Assembly: GCA_000169075.1 (NCBI GenBank)
Contig: AAVT01000009.1
Location: forward strand, 62,001 to 126,000
Reading direction: 5' to 3'
From: a marine gamma proteobacterium HTCC2143
GTDB taxonomy: Bacteria > Pseudomonadota > Gammaproteobacteria > Pseudomonadales > Dasaniaceae
Length of the DNA stretch: 64,000 nucleotides
The stretch's first letter is position 1. Each line of letters opens with the position of its first letter. Positions 1-9,432 of this stretch are shown here, piece by piece. The position numbers and the translations under genes are program-made. The notes under the pieces were generated by a model. It did not search any database. It was not told the DNA's origin and was given only the letters and a program-made list of their open reading frames with translations.

Positions 1-2745
1 GGTAATGCCCTGCATGGGGTTTCAATAAATACCCAGCCAGCTAGCGGCTTGGTCTGTAATGCGGCTAATTTCACTGGCAGCAATTATATAGAAGTGGCCA
101 ATAATACCCTGTTGGAGGTGGGTAAAAATAATGCCGATTACACGGTGAATTTGTGGCTGAAACTCGATGCTACGCAAGCGACTGGTTGGCGAAACATCAC
201 CCAAAAGGGTACTCAATATGAACGTACTTTTGCTGCATGGTTGATGCCGGGGGGCGATAATCGAATTCATCACCGGGCTTCAACCAGCGCTTCCTGGAAT
301 GATGGCCACAACGGCGTTATTGCCGTCGGTTCTGACTGGACCATGGTCACTCTGGTGAAAGAGGGCAGTGTGCTAAAAACCTATCTGAATGGCACACTCG
401 ATCAATCATCAACGCTCGGTGGTGATACGGTACATAATACGGCGCCGCTGCGGATCGGTAAAAATCCTTGGCACGACGGCATTAATGGCTTGATGGATGA
501 GTTTATGGTGTTTGACAGTGCGCTCTCTACGGTTCAAATACAGTCGATACGCACAAATCATTTAGCGAGCAATAACTGGGATGGCAGTGAGCGCAGCTGT
601 CCTGCGTCGGCAATCGATTATTACGTCATAACCCATAGTGGCAGCGGTGTGAGCTGTGACCCTTATGCGGTCAGTGTTTCTGCTGTTGACCCATCGGGTA
701 ACGCTATCGATATTCCAACGGGAACTGAGTTGACGTTATCAACGGATATTGCCAATGACGGTTGGAGCAACCCTGGTGGCATTGGCGCGACTTATATCCT
801 GCCGGGCATTGCTAGCAATGTGAATTTTGGATTGCGCCGATTAACCCCGGGAACTTTGGAAATTGATGTCGTCGACACGTCCGGTGTTACTGATGATGAT
901 GGCGATCGTAATGACGATATCGTGGTGTTTAGCGATGCGGGGTTCGTTTTTTATGGCAACGGCGTGAGTGCTAATATTGGCACACAGCTCTCCGGTAAAA
1001 CGTCTGATATTGCTCCGGGTAATCAGCTGATTACCGTTAAAGCGGTGCAAAGTAGTCCGTCAGACCCTGGAGTTTGCGACGCGTTAATTAGTAATGCGTC
1101 AGCGGATATTGGCATGGCATATCAATGTAATGCCCCCAATAGTTGTGCCAGTCCCAATGATGCATTGATCATAAATTCCACATCCGTTGATGCCAGTTCT
1201 GTGACACCTTACACGCCGGTGCCGCTAGCCTTTAATGCCGCGGGGGAGTCAACTTTTACACTGAATTACGCCGACGCGGGATCCATTTCGCTGTTAGCCG
1301 ATGCCAATGTTGTTGTTTTAGATGCCGCTGGCGCGAGTGTAGGCACTGCCAATGTCCAGGGCGGTAGTAATGCCTTTTTGGTCAAACCGGCAGGGTTGTG
1401 TGTGCAGGTGACTGAGTCGGGTAATGGTTGTGCGTCAGGCAATGCAAGTTGTTCCGTGTTTAAAGCGGCGGGCACGGTGTTTAATTTGGAAGTTAGTGGC
1501 CGAGCTTGGGTGTCTAATAGTGAAACCGATACCGAATATTGTAACAACACGATTACCAAAAACTTCGTCCACAGCGGCATAGCGCTCAGTAGTAACTTAG
1601 TAGCCCCCAGTTCCGGGGCGAACGCTGCATTGTCAGTGGCAGCAACGGCGACAGACGCAACAGGCACTGTCAGCCAGCCGATCAATGTTAACGAGGTGGG
1701 TGTGTTTACATTTACCGCAACGCCTCCAGCGTATTTTGCCGAAGCGATCACAGCCAGCACCAGTGCTAATGTTGGGCGTTTTGTCCCGGCCTATTTTGAG
1801 CTGGCCGGTGGCTCGGTGACTGCCGCTAATACCAGCACGGCCAGTTTTACCTATTTAGGCCAAGCGGTACTGTTGAATTATTCACTGACTGCAAAATCAG
1901 CGTTAACCCCGACAACCACCACAGAGAACTACGAAGGCAGTTTTGCTAAGCTGAATTTGGACAATGTAAGCAATAACCTCGCCGGTGTTAGCGCCGCCGC
2001 TAGTGCTCAAGATGTCGCTTATGGCATGGTTCAATCGACTTCACTGGCAAGTTACAACGCGCGCGTTGTCGCCACTGGCCCCGGTGCAGCAACGGCTTGG
2101 AATGACGGGGTTATTAATGTGATTGGCTTACCGCTGACTGTTCAGCGAGGCTCGAGTCTGGAGGGGCCGATAGCCAACATTGATGTTGGGGTTTTAGTGA
2201 TGGACAGTGACAGTGTCACTTTTCCACTGCTGAATTTGAATACCTCGGGTTTCGGTGGCAGTGATACGCTCACGTTGGCACCTTTACCGGGTAATTTATA
2301 TTATGGCCGCGCCTTCATTCCTCCTGCCTATGGGCCAGAAATTCCGGCGGGAAGTAGCCTTGATATGCCTTTCTTCGTGCAATACTTTAATGGCGATAGG
2401 TTTGTGACCAACACCGACGATAGTAGCTCGGCTTACAATCTGTGGACGGCAAGTTGTGCAGACGCAGATGTGAATGATGGGTTACTGTGTAATGAGGCGT
2501 CGGTGAGTATGCCAGGCGCTAATTTTATGGGCGGCAAAAATGACCCGATATCCCCCATGACTATTGCCCGGCCAGGGTTGAATAATACCGGTAGTTTGAA
2601 CATCACAGTGGCCGTCGATGATTGGTTGAAGTTTGACTGGGATAATACGTCGTCCGGTGATGAGAACCCCGTTTCGCTGGTCACATTTGGTACTTACCGT
2701 GGCAATGACCGCATTATTTATTGGGGAGAAAGCCACAGTCCCTGA
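1..2745 (+). CDS. LamG-like / DUF6701 surface protein (MshQ-like), 5'-truncated
   Basis: The reading frame is open from the first base, so the true start lies upstream; an internal TTG at 49 is not a convincing start. About 914 codons are visible. The first ~190 residues look like a concanavalin A-like (LamG) jelly-roll, with stretches such as NLWLKLDA, RIGKNPW and GLMDEFMVFD. The rest is rich in Ser, Thr, Ala, Asn and Gly. The last ~350 residues carry the DUF6701 pattern: YYGRAFIPPAYGPE, then FVTNTDDSSSAYNLW, then a C-terminal W-x-F-DWD and FGTYRGNDRIIYWGE. DUF6701 proteins are typically encoded at the end of MSHA pilus loci as MshQ, so an adhesin-like outer surface role is inferred. The upstream neighbours are not visible, so the MSHA link is untested. 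Confidence 0.8.
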   Translation, partial: GNALHGVSINTQPASGLVCNAANFTGSNYIEVANNTLLEVGKNNADYTVNLWLKLDATQATGWRNITQKGTQYERTFAAWLMPGGDNRIHHRASTSASWNDGHNGVIAVGSDWTMVTLVKEGSVLKTYLNGTLDQSSTLGGDTVHNTAPLRIGKNPWHDGINGLMDEFMVFDSALSTVQIQSIRTNHLASNNWDGSERSCPASAIDYYVITHSGSGVSCDPYAVSVSAVDPSGNAIDIPTGTELTLSTDIANDGWSNPGGIGATYILPGIASNVNFGLRRLTPGTLEIDVVDTSGVTDDDGDRNDDIVVFSDAGFVFYGNGVSANIGTQLSGKTSDIAPGNQLITVKAVQSSPSDPGVCDALISNASADIGMAYQCNAPNSCASPNDALIINSTSVDASSVTPYTPVPLAFNAAGESTFTLNYADAGSISLLADANVVVLDAAGASVGTANVQGGSNAFLVKPAGLCVQVTESGNGCASGNASCSVFKAAGTVFNLEVSGRAWVSNSETDTEYCNNTITKNFVHSGIALSSNLVAPSSGANAALSVAATATDATGTVSQPINVNEVGVFTFTATPPAYFAEAITASTSANVGRFVPAYFELAGGSVTAANTSTASFTYLGQAVLLNYSLTAKSALTPTTTTENYEGSFAKLNLDNVSNNLAGVSAAASAQDVAYGMVQSTSLASYNARVVATGPGAATAWNDGVINVIGLPLTVQRGSSLEGPIANIDVGVLVMDSDSVTFPLLNLNTSGFGGSDTLTLAPLPGNLYYGRAFIPPAYGPEIPAGSSLDMPFFVQYFNGDRFVTNTDDSSSAYNLWTASCADADVNDGLLCNEASVSMPGANFMGGKNDPISPMTIARPGLNNTGSLNITVAVDDWLKFDWDNTSSGDENPVSLVTFGTYRGNDRIIYWGESHSP

Positions 2746-2802
2746 GCTTTTGGAGCACTCGTCTGTGGCAACTTTTACGTAGGCTAAAGCACTGAGGTCA
2801 CT

Positions 2803-2845
2803 AATGAGCCTAGCCCGCGCGCTTGTGCGCTGGTGCTTGCTCATT
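2803..2845. terminator. Inverted repeat after the DUF6701 gene
   Basis: Perfect 7-bp arms AATGAGC (2803-2809) and GCTCATT (2839-2845) enclose a GC-rich interior with a further GCGC/GCGC pairing. It lies about 60 bases after the DUF6701 stop and before hdfR. There is no T-run, so it is only a weak candidate for a transcription end. Confidence 0.3.
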
Positions 2846-2985
2846 CTAGAACATAACGGGATACTCATGGCGTGATCGTGAACCGGTTGCCCCGTACTAA
2901 TATTACTCACAAAAAACCGTAACCCAAAGCCCAGAAGAATCTAACCAACAATGGGCGTGTGGTGTTAATTAGTAAGGTTTAAACG

Positions 2986-3858
2986 ATGGATACCGAGTTA
3001 CTCAAAACGTTTCTTGAGGTAGAGAAAACGCGACACTTTGGGCAGGCGGGAGACAACCTTTATCTCACCCAAGCTGCAGTCAGTGCAAGAATTCGGCAGT
3101 TAGAAAACCTGCTGGGGAATGCGCTTTTTAATCGCTATCGAAATAACATTAGCTTGACGCCTGCGGGCGAGCGTCTGAAGCCTCATGCAGAATCTCTGCT
3201 TACCTCGCTGAATCGAGCGCTGCAAGAATCATCACTAGGGTCCGACCAAAGTATCCAATTGGCCGTTGGTGCAACGCCCAACTTATGGGACTCGGCTATG
3301 CAGAATTATCTTCATACCATCTATCAACAGTTACCTGGACTCTCTTTTAGGGCTGAGGCGCTTGGTAGGGAACAACTGAGTCAGCAGTTGCTAAGTCGGA
3401 CATTGGATATCGGTTTTCTTTTCGACCCGCCAAAGACCGAAGAGCTGGTGGTTAGGGAGTTTCTGGAAATAGAGCTGGTATTGGTTAGTAGCTATAGTGA
3501 TGTAAATTACGCCCACACTTTTGATAATAACTATGTGAAAGTTGATTGGGGTACCGCCTTTAGCATCCTGCATGCGAATCTCACCGTTAATCCGGTGACG
3601 CCGATATTGCATACCACCACGGGGAGAATTGCCCTAGATTTCATTCTTGCAAATGGAGGTTCGGCTTATCTCCCAGCGTCCATTGCTGATCCCTACGTTG
3701 AGTCAGGTGCTTTGTTTAACATTGCAGACAGTCCGGTTGTTAAAAGAACAGTGTTTTCTGCTTTTCTGGAGTCGAGTGAAAAGCAGGAGATTATCCAGCA
3801 GGCACTGACCATTCTAAAAGGTACGGAGCCAGAGCCTGCTTCAACACTGCAGCCTTAA
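2986..3858 (+). CDS. hdfR: LysR-family regulator, HdfR-like
   Basis: A 290-residue LysR-type DNA-binding regulator. The N-terminal winged helix-turn-helix (residues 1-60) closely matches E. coli HdfR: it opens MDTELLKTFLEVEKTRHFG, followed by LYLTQAAVSARIRQLE and LFNRYRNNISLTPAGE. The C-terminal two-thirds is the LysR substrate-binding fold, whose effector cannot be read from the sequence. In E. coli HdfR represses flhDC; the target here is unknown because no flagellar genes are in the window. The start is supported by TAAGG about ten bases upstream. The gene is monocistronic and converges on the enoyl-CoA isomerase-like gene, with only ten bases between their stops. Confidence 0.85.
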   Translation: MDTELLKTFLEVEKTRHFGQAGDNLYLTQAAVSARIRQLENLLGNALFNRYRNNISLTPAGERLKPHAESLLTSLNRALQESSLGSDQSIQLAVGATPNLWDSAMQNYLHTIYQQLPGLSFRAEALGREQLSQQLLSRTLDIGFLFDPPKTEELVVREFLEIELVLVSSYSDVNYAHTFDNNYVKVDWGTAFSILHANLTVNPVTPILHTTTGRIALDFILANGGSAYLPASIADPYVESGALFNIADSPVVKRTVFSAFLESSEKQEIIQQALTILKGTEPEPASTLQP

Positions 3859-3868
3859 GTGCGGGGTT

Positions 3869-4591
3869 TCAGTGACCCTGTTCGCTGGCATGTTTTAAGT
3901 GGTAGGCGGCGCCATGAGAGTTGTTGAGTATCGCATTTTCGCCAAATAATCGCTCCTTTTGGCCGCCGTAATTAGCTCTGTTTGCACCCAGAGGTGCCAA
4001 TTCCTGAGCCCGTTGAAAAGCTGAAGCGGCGAGGTTGTCGATGTCAGTCGTTTGTTGAACAATGCCCGCTTGCAACGCCTGCGGCCCACCCCATCGTTTT
4101 GCTAATTGCACCGTCTCGAAGAAAGTATTAGCAGGAAGTTTGTGACGAAACAAGGCCAGTTCCGGATTGGGAATGGTTAAACCTATTTGCATTTCGTTAG
4201 CGCAGATAAACCCTCGATCTTCCCGCATTAAGCGCACATCGTGGCACAGAGCAAACATGAATCCAGCACCAAAGGCATGGCCATTAATAGCGCACACGGT
4301 TGGTATCGGTAAGGTAATAACGCGACCCATTAACGCCATGAACTCTCCGCCAAAAACACGGTAGTCACCAGCGGCTGGATGCTCCGCGGGTGCGTTAACC
4401 CAATCCAGATCTAAGCCATTAGAGAAAAATTTCGGACTTGATGATTGAGTAACCAGAGCAGCTGCGCCGGTTGACGCCTCAACTTCATCGAGTATTTTGC
4501 TGATCTCACGAACAAATGTAGTATTCCATCGGTTTTCGCCATCATCCATTGTCAGGGTGAAGACGTTGTCATTTTTTTCCAGATTAATCAT
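3869..4591 (-). CDS. Enoyl-CoA hydratase/isomerase family protein (delta-isomerase-like)
   Basis: A 240-residue crotonase-fold protein. FFSNGLDLDW (residues 55-64) and NGHAFGAGF (103-111) supply the two backbone amides of the CoA-thioester oxyanion hole, and NEMQIGLTIPN (132-142) is the region that normally carries the catalytic acid. The SNGLDL and NEMQIGL motifs resemble peroxisomal/plant delta3,delta2-enoyl-CoA isomerases more than classical FadB-type hydratases, so double-bond isomerisation during unsaturated fatty acid oxidation is the best guess. It lacks the C-terminal tail found in many hydratases. The neighbouring GST gene on the same strand is 113 bases away. The exact substrate is unknown. 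Confidence 0.75.
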   Translation of the reverse strand: MINLEKNDNVFTLTMDDGENRWNTTFVREISKILDEVEASTGAAALVTQSSSPKFFSNGLDLDWVNAPAEHPAAGDYRVFGGEFMALMGRVITLPIPTVCAINGHAFGAGFMFALCHDVRLMREDRGFICANEMQIGLTIPNPELALFRHKLPANTFFETVQLAKRWGGPQALQAGIVQQTTDIDNLAASAFQRAQELAPLGANRANYGGQKERLFGENAILNNSHGAAYHLKHASEQGH

Positions 4592-4704
4592 TCAGAATAT
4601 TCCTTTTAAACAGTGATTCAACTTTTGGCCGTTTTATATTCGGGTATTTAATAATAGCGTTTGTCACCTATTAAAGATCCTACACGTGACAAGAGCCCCG
4701 TGAG

Positions 4705-5637
4705 CTAGAGTTTATTGATACGGTATCCCAGTCGCGGAAAGTGCACGGCGACGTCCCCCGCTAGCGGATCTGTACGCTTTACAACCAGCTCCTCCAGCGA
4801 CGCAACTAGTAATTCTCCCTGCGTGGGTTGGAATCCATAATCAATCGGTAATATCTCGACATGATCGCCAGACTCAAGGCCATCAATTGTCGAGTCCACA
4901 GCCGCCGTATCGGCAATGACGGGCGCAGACGTGGCGATCTTAATAGCCTCCGATCCTGATATTTCAGTGATAGTGCCGTTGCCGAAGGCGGCCATCCGAG
5001 TGATCCACAATAGAACATGGGCAAACGGGGTAAAGCTGTCGCGCAATACTTCGCTGTTGTAGACAAACCAGAGGCAATGATAAGTGGAAAAATCCAAAAT
5101 ATTAGGGGCATCCCCTCCTAGATAATCGGCTGTTGCAAGCTGGGTATCGAGTCGCTTTAAGTGCATCTGCCAATGGGGGTGAGCGACTGAGAATTCCATG
5201 CCCAGTCCGGGTGATCCTTTGTTCAGCTCAGCGCGGTCCGCTCGAAACGCTTCGGCGACTTTGGGGTCTGAAAAGGTTTTGTTCTGTGCCAATGCTTTAG
5301 GCTGAAACGCCATGGCAACGCTGACTTTAAAAAAGAAGGTGTCGGTCCAGTGAACCGCTGCTCCTAACGTACCTTCCTGCTCGGTCGGGTAGATCGGTTT
5401 GTCTGGGTAAAGCTGTTCGATGACACGACAAATAATGGCGGAGTCGCAATAAATATCGGAGCCAATCTGCATGACAGGGGTTTTTCGATAGCCCCCGGTA
5501 AGCGCCATTAGGTCAGGTTTGGGCATAATAACTGGAATGTTCACAACGCGGTAAGAGGCCTTTTTATAGCCCAGTAAGTTTCTGATTTTCTCTGAGAACG
5601 GTGAGGCCTGATATTGGTGAAGTATGATCTCGCTCAT
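4705..5637 (-). CDS. Glutathione S-transferase family protein
   Basis: A 310-residue two-domain GST-like protein. The N-terminal thioredoxin fold begins IILHQYQASPFSEKIR, with a Ser in the position of the usual CxxC cysteine. It has the cis-proline TPVMQIG loop and the following DSAII that binds the glutathione gamma-glutamyl group. The longer all-helical C-terminal half includes LDFSTYHCLWFVYN. I start it at the ATG at 5637, where AGGAA lies seven bases upstream; the frame stays open to 5688 but those residues lack family similarity. Role: conjugation or isomerisation of electrophiles, substrate unknown. It sits opposite a carboxymuconolactone decarboxylase-like gene. Confidence 0.78.
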   Translation of the reverse strand: MSEIILHQYQASPFSEKIRNLLGYKKASYRVVNIPVIMPKPDLMALTGGYRKTPVMQIGSDIYCDSAIICRVIEQLYPDKPIYPTEQEGTLGAAVHWTDTFFFKVSVAMAFQPKALAQNKTFSDPKVAEAFRADRAELNKGSPGLGMEFSVAHPHWQMHLKRLDTQLATADYLGGDAPNILDFSTYHCLWFVYNSEVLRDSFTPFAHVLLWITRMAAFGNGTITEISGSEAIKIATSAPVIADTAAVDSTIDGLESGDHVEILPIDYGFQPTQGELLVASLEELVVKRTDPLAGDVAVHFPRLGYRINKL

Positions 5638-5742
5638 GCATGATTTCCTGTAACTAACATTGTTGAATGCTGTCATATTAGCAAGCAATAGCGCTTGAGC
5701 GCATTATTTTCTATAGTAGAGAAGAAATAACAAAAGGACACG

Positions 5743-6291
5743 ATGATGAGATTATCAGAACCGAGAATTCCCGCGCTTCACGAAGATGACTGGAACGCGT
5801 CGCAAGAGGCGGCACTGTCCGGCCAGAAAATGCGCGGCAACGTGATCAACATCTTCAGAACAATGGCCAACCACGAAGGGCTAGCAAAACGCTGGATGGT
5901 ATTTGCCAACCACGTTCTTGCGAAATCGACATTGCCCCCGCGCGAGAGGGAGATTGCCATTTTACGAATTGGATGGCTGTGTCAGGCGGAATACGAGTGG
6001 GGCCAACATGTCGTTATCGGCAAAGAGGTTGGCTTGACGAGTGAAGAAGTTGAGCGAATAAAAATCGGCTCAGAAGCTAATTGGTCAGAGCATGACAGTG
6101 TATTGATCAAGGCGGCAGATGAGCTGCACGGTGATGCATTTATTACTGATGAGACATGGAGCTCGCTGAAAAAAACGTACTCAGATCAGCAAATGATGGA
6201 TTTGGTGTTTACCTGCGGTCAATACAATTTGGTGTCGATGGCATTAAACTCTTTTGGTGTGCAGCTGGATGATGATATTAGCGGATTCTAA
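5743..6291 (+). CDS. Carboxymuconolactone decarboxylase family protein
   Basis: A 182-residue all-helical AhpD/CMD-like protein. The diagnostic stretch REREIAILRIGWLCQAEYEW followed by GQH (residues 67-89) is present, with one Cys (80) and His89. It lacks the second Cys of the AhpD CxxC, so peroxidase activity of the AhpD type is unlikely. A close alternative start is ATG 5746; AAGGA precedes both. Proteins of this subtype often sit beside genes for aromatic or hydrophobic compound breakdown, and here it is divergent from a GST. The reaction is unknown. Confidence 0.8.
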   Translation: MMRLSEPRIPALHEDDWNASQEAALSGQKMRGNVINIFRTMANHEGLAKRWMVFANHVLAKSTLPPREREIAILRIGWLCQAEYEWGQHVVIGKEVGLTSEEVERIKIGSEANWSEHDSVLIKAADELHGDAFITDETWSSLKKTYSDQQMMDLVFTCGQYNLVSMALNSFGVQLDDDISGF

Positions 6292-6300
6292 CCCCTGTTA

Positions 6301-6855
6301 TCAAAATGCAGATACTTTGAATAGCAAGGGATGCGCGAACAGCAAAATTACGTAAGCTGCGACGCCAATAACAGCAACTTTAATGTCGGCGGCAACAGGC
6401 AACTTATGTGTTTGCACAGTTGCGCCGCGGCGGTTGGCCGAGACGATATGAATTACTGAGAAAGCCAAAAGTGGTGCAAATAGAATAATACTTGCTTGGT
6501 CACCATTGGCCGCAAGATGTGCAAGTGCCCATAGAAAAACCCCCCACATCATCGGGTGCGGCGTTAATCGTTTGACATTACCGGGCACATTCGCCGCGAC
6601 GATTAAAATTAATGCGGGAAGCATCACTGCCCACACCAGATGACGACTCCAAACCGGCGGGTACCAAAGGGCATCGTAGCTTGCGATAGCTTTTCCATAG
6701 ATGATCATGCCTAAACCAACGATTGCCAACAGTGAGTAGATGCCCTTGTAGCCGTTTTCTCCGATCTTTCTTATCAGCGCCAGACGCACCGTGTGCGCTG
6801 CTGGCAGCAGATGGATACCGACAAATATCGCCATTCCAATGATCAGTGTTTGCAT
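6301..6855 (-). CDS. NnrU family integral membrane protein
   Basis: A 184-residue polytopic membrane protein with about five hydrophobic spans. The opening GIHLLPAAHTVR and the central PHPMMWGVFLWALAHL-ANGD are hallmarks of the NnrU family. NnrU was named for nitrite/nitric oxide reductase clusters and is related to the 15-cis-zeta-carotene isomerase Z-ISO; its histidines may bind haem. There are no denitrification genes nearby, so the role here is open. AAGGA lies a few bases before the ATG. The next gene on the strand, an acyltransferase, is 22 bases upstream, so co-transcription is plausible. Confidence 0.85.
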   Translation of the reverse strand: MQTLIIGMAIFVGIHLLPAAHTVRLALIRKIGENGYKGIYSLLAIVGLGMIIYGKAIASYDALWYPPVWSRHLVWAVMLPALILIVAANVPGNVKRLTPHPMMWGVFLWALAHLAANGDQASIILFAPLLAFSVIHIVSANRRGATVQTHKLPVAADIKVAVIGVAAYVILLFAHPLLFKVSAF

Positions 6856-6877
6856 AACAATATTCCTTTATAACCGT

Positions 6878-7789
6878 TTAAACCGGCGTGTTTGAACGGT
6901 TTTTCAGTTGTTCCAATTGTTGATCTTTCTCATGCCACAAATTGGAAACCCAATTCTGGAGCTCCTCTTTAAACGGTTCGTCGTCGAAGTAGTTTTTGCC
7001 GTGGAAATGAGACGGTATTGCCTTTTTTTCGACCCGCACAATGACATGATTGACTTGTCCGCTGATAAATTGCCAGAACGACGGGCGTGATAAATTGGGA
7101 TAGACAATGGTGATATCCAAAAGGCTATTGAGGCTATCACCCATGGCACCAATGACAAATCCGATGCCGCCGGCTTTTGGTTTTAACAGGTGGCGATAGG
7201 GTGACTGTTGGCGCTGGTGCTTCTCGTCAGTAAAGCGGGTTCCCTCTAGAAAATTGAAAACGGTCACCGGCGTATGTTTGAATTTTTCACAGGCCTTTTG
7301 AGTACTTTTGAAATCTTCACCATGTTTTTCTGGATGCTTTTCTAGATACTCGCGGGTGTAGCGTTTCATGAAGGGAAAATCTAACGCCCACCAACAAAGA
7401 CCAATAACCGGTACCCAGATCAGCTGCTGTTTCAGGAAAAATTTGAGCATAGGAATTTTTCGGTTTAGCAAATGCTGAAGTATGACAATATCCGACCAGG
7501 ATTGATGATTGGAGGTAACCAGATACCAGTGTTGTTTGTCTAATGTTTCAATACCCTGTACATCCCATTGCATTTTTTGAGTCAGCCACATCCAGCCCGA
7601 ATTAACCGATATCCATAATTCTGCAATGCCAATAGCGATTATCGTACAGCGTACTTGTACGGTTTTTATCGGCAAGACAAAACGCAACAAAGATACGCAA
7701 ATTAATAGAGGTGCTAACACCAGCGTATTGATGATTAAAATAAGGGATGCAATGATCCCTCGCAGCAACGGTGGCAAAAATGACAACAT
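6878..7789 (-). CDS. YihG-like lysophospholipid acyltransferase (PlsC superfamily)
   Basis: A 303-residue membrane acyltransferase. The hydrophobic N-terminus (residues 12-65) contains two or three spans. The catalytic HX4D box is NHQSWSD (94-100) and the substrate-binding EGTR box is at 182-185. The region YTREYLEKHPEKHGEDF and the overall length match the E. coli YihG/LCLAT subgroup, which acylates lysophospholipids at the inner membrane. It probably remodels phospholipid acyl chains. It is transcribed with NnrU downstream (22-base gap) and follows the amidohydrolase gene (16-base gap), so the three may form one operon. Confidence 0.8.
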   Translation of the reverse strand: MLSFLPPLLRGIIASLILIINTLVLAPLLICVSLLRFVLPIKTVQVRCTIIAIGIAELWISVNSGWMWLTQKMQWDVQGIETLDKQHWYLVTSNHQSWSDIVILQHLLNRKIPMLKFFLKQQLIWVPVIGLCWWALDFPFMKRYTREYLEKHPEKHGEDFKSTQKACEKFKHTPVTVFNFLEGTRFTDEKHQRQQSPYRHLLKPKAGGIGFVIGAMGDSLNSLLDITIVYPNLSRPSFWQFISGQVNHVIVRVEKKAIPSHFHGKNYFDDEPFKEELQNWVSNLWHEKDQQLEQLKNRSNTPV

Positions 7790-7805
7790 GTAAAGGGTTC
7801 CAAAG

Positions 7806-9302
7806 TTATAGGTCAGTGCTCAGTATCTTTTTGCCCGGGTAACGACCTTCTATGCGAGTGGAACTGTCCACAATATGACGACCCCCAACAATGACATGAT
7901 TAATGCCCGTCGGTTTTTCATAGGGTCTGCCATAGTCGGCATTGGCGGTTACCGTGGCGGGATCAAATATGACAATGTCAGCGTCAGCACCAACTTGCAG
8001 TCGCCCTTTTTTCTTAAATGCCGGAAAGAATTGCTCCATCCATTGAGCTTGCAACAAACTTGTTTTTGCCAAGCCTTGCCGGAGCGACAATAATTGTGTA
8101 TCGCGAACATAATGCCCTAGGACGCGGGAAAAAGTCCCTGAGATGTTTGGATTGGTCATAATGTCCCTGTCTGTGGCGGGTAGGGCATCGGTTGAAACCA
8201 TCATGCCTGGCCACTTCATCGCGGTGATAATCCAGTCCTCTTTCACATAGTGATGATTGACCATGCCGTAAGGTTGTTCTTTGCTATAGTGGTCCCAAGT
8301 TTCCTTAGTCAGCCATTCACCGGTAGCGACCCACTGTACATCTTCATAGGTGATATCGAAGATGGTTTGCCAATCACGTCGTTGAAAGACATCAGCGGAA
8401 ATTGAAGTACCTCCGGCGGCATAAGAGAGTGTTTCGGTAGTGATATTGGCACCTTCGTTATTCGCCTGATCGATCATCGCTAGCCAGTTGCCGATATTGC
8501 CCATGGCGTTGTGCGTAATGTGGCAAATAAACAAAGGCGCCTTGGTAGATTTAGCCAGCTCTAAGACTTCGATCAGGCCCGCGGGGTCTCCGCTGATGCC
8601 TCGGCGTACATGCACATAGACGGGAACGTTTCTATTGGCCGCGACTTCAAAAATCATTCGCAATTCGTCTTCGGTTACCGCGGAGGTCATATAATCAAGC
8701 AATACGCCAATGCCCAAGCCGCCGTTGTCCAGTCCTTGGTCCAATAGCCCGCGCATACGTTCAATTTGTTGAGCCGTTGCTTTGACGGTCCAGGTCTTGC
8801 CGCTCATTGTCAAAGGCCGGGGTATACCTTCAATGACGTTGGCACGAATCGCAAAATGGCCAACCGATGAACCATAATTGAGCTGAGCGCCGCCCTTGAA
8901 GTGTTCTCCATAAGATACAATTGGAAAGGATCCCGCTTCGAGATCCAATTGCGTAGTGATGCCATCCAGCAGGTTTAAATGTTGTCCAAATAACGTCGGG
9001 GTATGACTATGAAGGTCGATAAAGCCGGGTGCTACAGCAAGCCCACTGGCATCGATGACCTTGTTGCCAGTTAGAGGACGGCTGCTGATAGCGGCTATGG
9101 AGCCGCCGGTGACGCCAATATGACGAGTTGCGTCCAGCTTGGTTTCTGGGTCGATGACACGGCCATTGGCAATAACCAGATCGTAGGCCTCCAACGCGGC
9201 TATTGTATCGTTGGTGTTTTTAGCCCACCCCCATTGAGTCGATGACGCCGCCAGCAGCACTAACAGTAGTAATTTGGACCGGCTTCGGTATAACGGGAGC
9301 AT
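7806..9302 (-). CDS. Exported N-acyl-D-amino-acid deacylase-like amidohydrolase
   Basis: A 498-residue amidohydrolase-superfamily enzyme. It begins with a signal peptide: RSRSK, then the hydrophobic LLLLVLLAASS, with probable cleavage near GWA-KN at 27. The metal-binding strand is APGFIDLHSHT (H98, H100). ICHITH and the late STDALP aspartate region complete the D-aminoacylase-type site, and the C-terminal VGADADIVIFDP closes the small beta domain. Family members hydrolyse N-acyl-D-amino acids or related amides. Most characterised D-aminoacylases are cytoplasmic, so the signal peptide suggests periplasmic scavenging. Upstream it is divergent from the HI0933-family flavoprotein. Confidence 0.78.
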   Translation of the reverse strand: MLPLYRSRSKLLLLVLLAASSTQWGWAKNTNDTIAALEAYDLVIANGRVIDPETKLDATRHIGVTGGSIAAISSRPLTGNKVIDASGLAVAPGFIDLHSHTPTLFGQHLNLLDGITTQLDLEAGSFPIVSYGEHFKGGAQLNYGSSVGHFAIRANVIEGIPRPLTMSGKTWTVKATAQQIERMRGLLDQGLDNGGLGIGVLLDYMTSAVTEDELRMIFEVAANRNVPVYVHVRRGISGDPAGLIEVLELAKSTKAPLFICHITHNAMGNIGNWLAMIDQANNEGANITTETLSYAAGGTSISADVFQRRDWQTIFDITYEDVQWVATGEWLTKETWDHYSKEQPYGMVNHHYVKEDWIITAMKWPGMMVSTDALPATDRDIMTNPNISGTFSRVLGHYVRDTQLLSLRQGLAKTSLLQAQWMEQFFPAFKKKGRLQVGADADIVIFDPATVTANADYGRPYEKPTGINHVIVGGRHIVDSSTRIEGRYPGKKILSTDL

Positions 9303-9432
9303 TGCGTCACCATAAAAGATTTATCGTTTTAAATGAAGAGTAAACGCTAGTTTTCCATAAGTATACATCCGTTGCATCGGGCTATTGTTTGAACCTAGAG
9401 TAAATCGTAAAATCCCCGATCCTGAATTATCG

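Noticed and set aside
1266-1760. Minus-strand 164-codon frame inside the DUF6701 gene
   Set aside because: Antisense shadow of a Ser/Thr/Ala-rich coding sequence, with no recognisable domain.
6301-6855. Denitrification link for NnrU
   Set aside because: No nitrite or nitric oxide reductase genes are in the window; NnrU-like proteins also occur alone.
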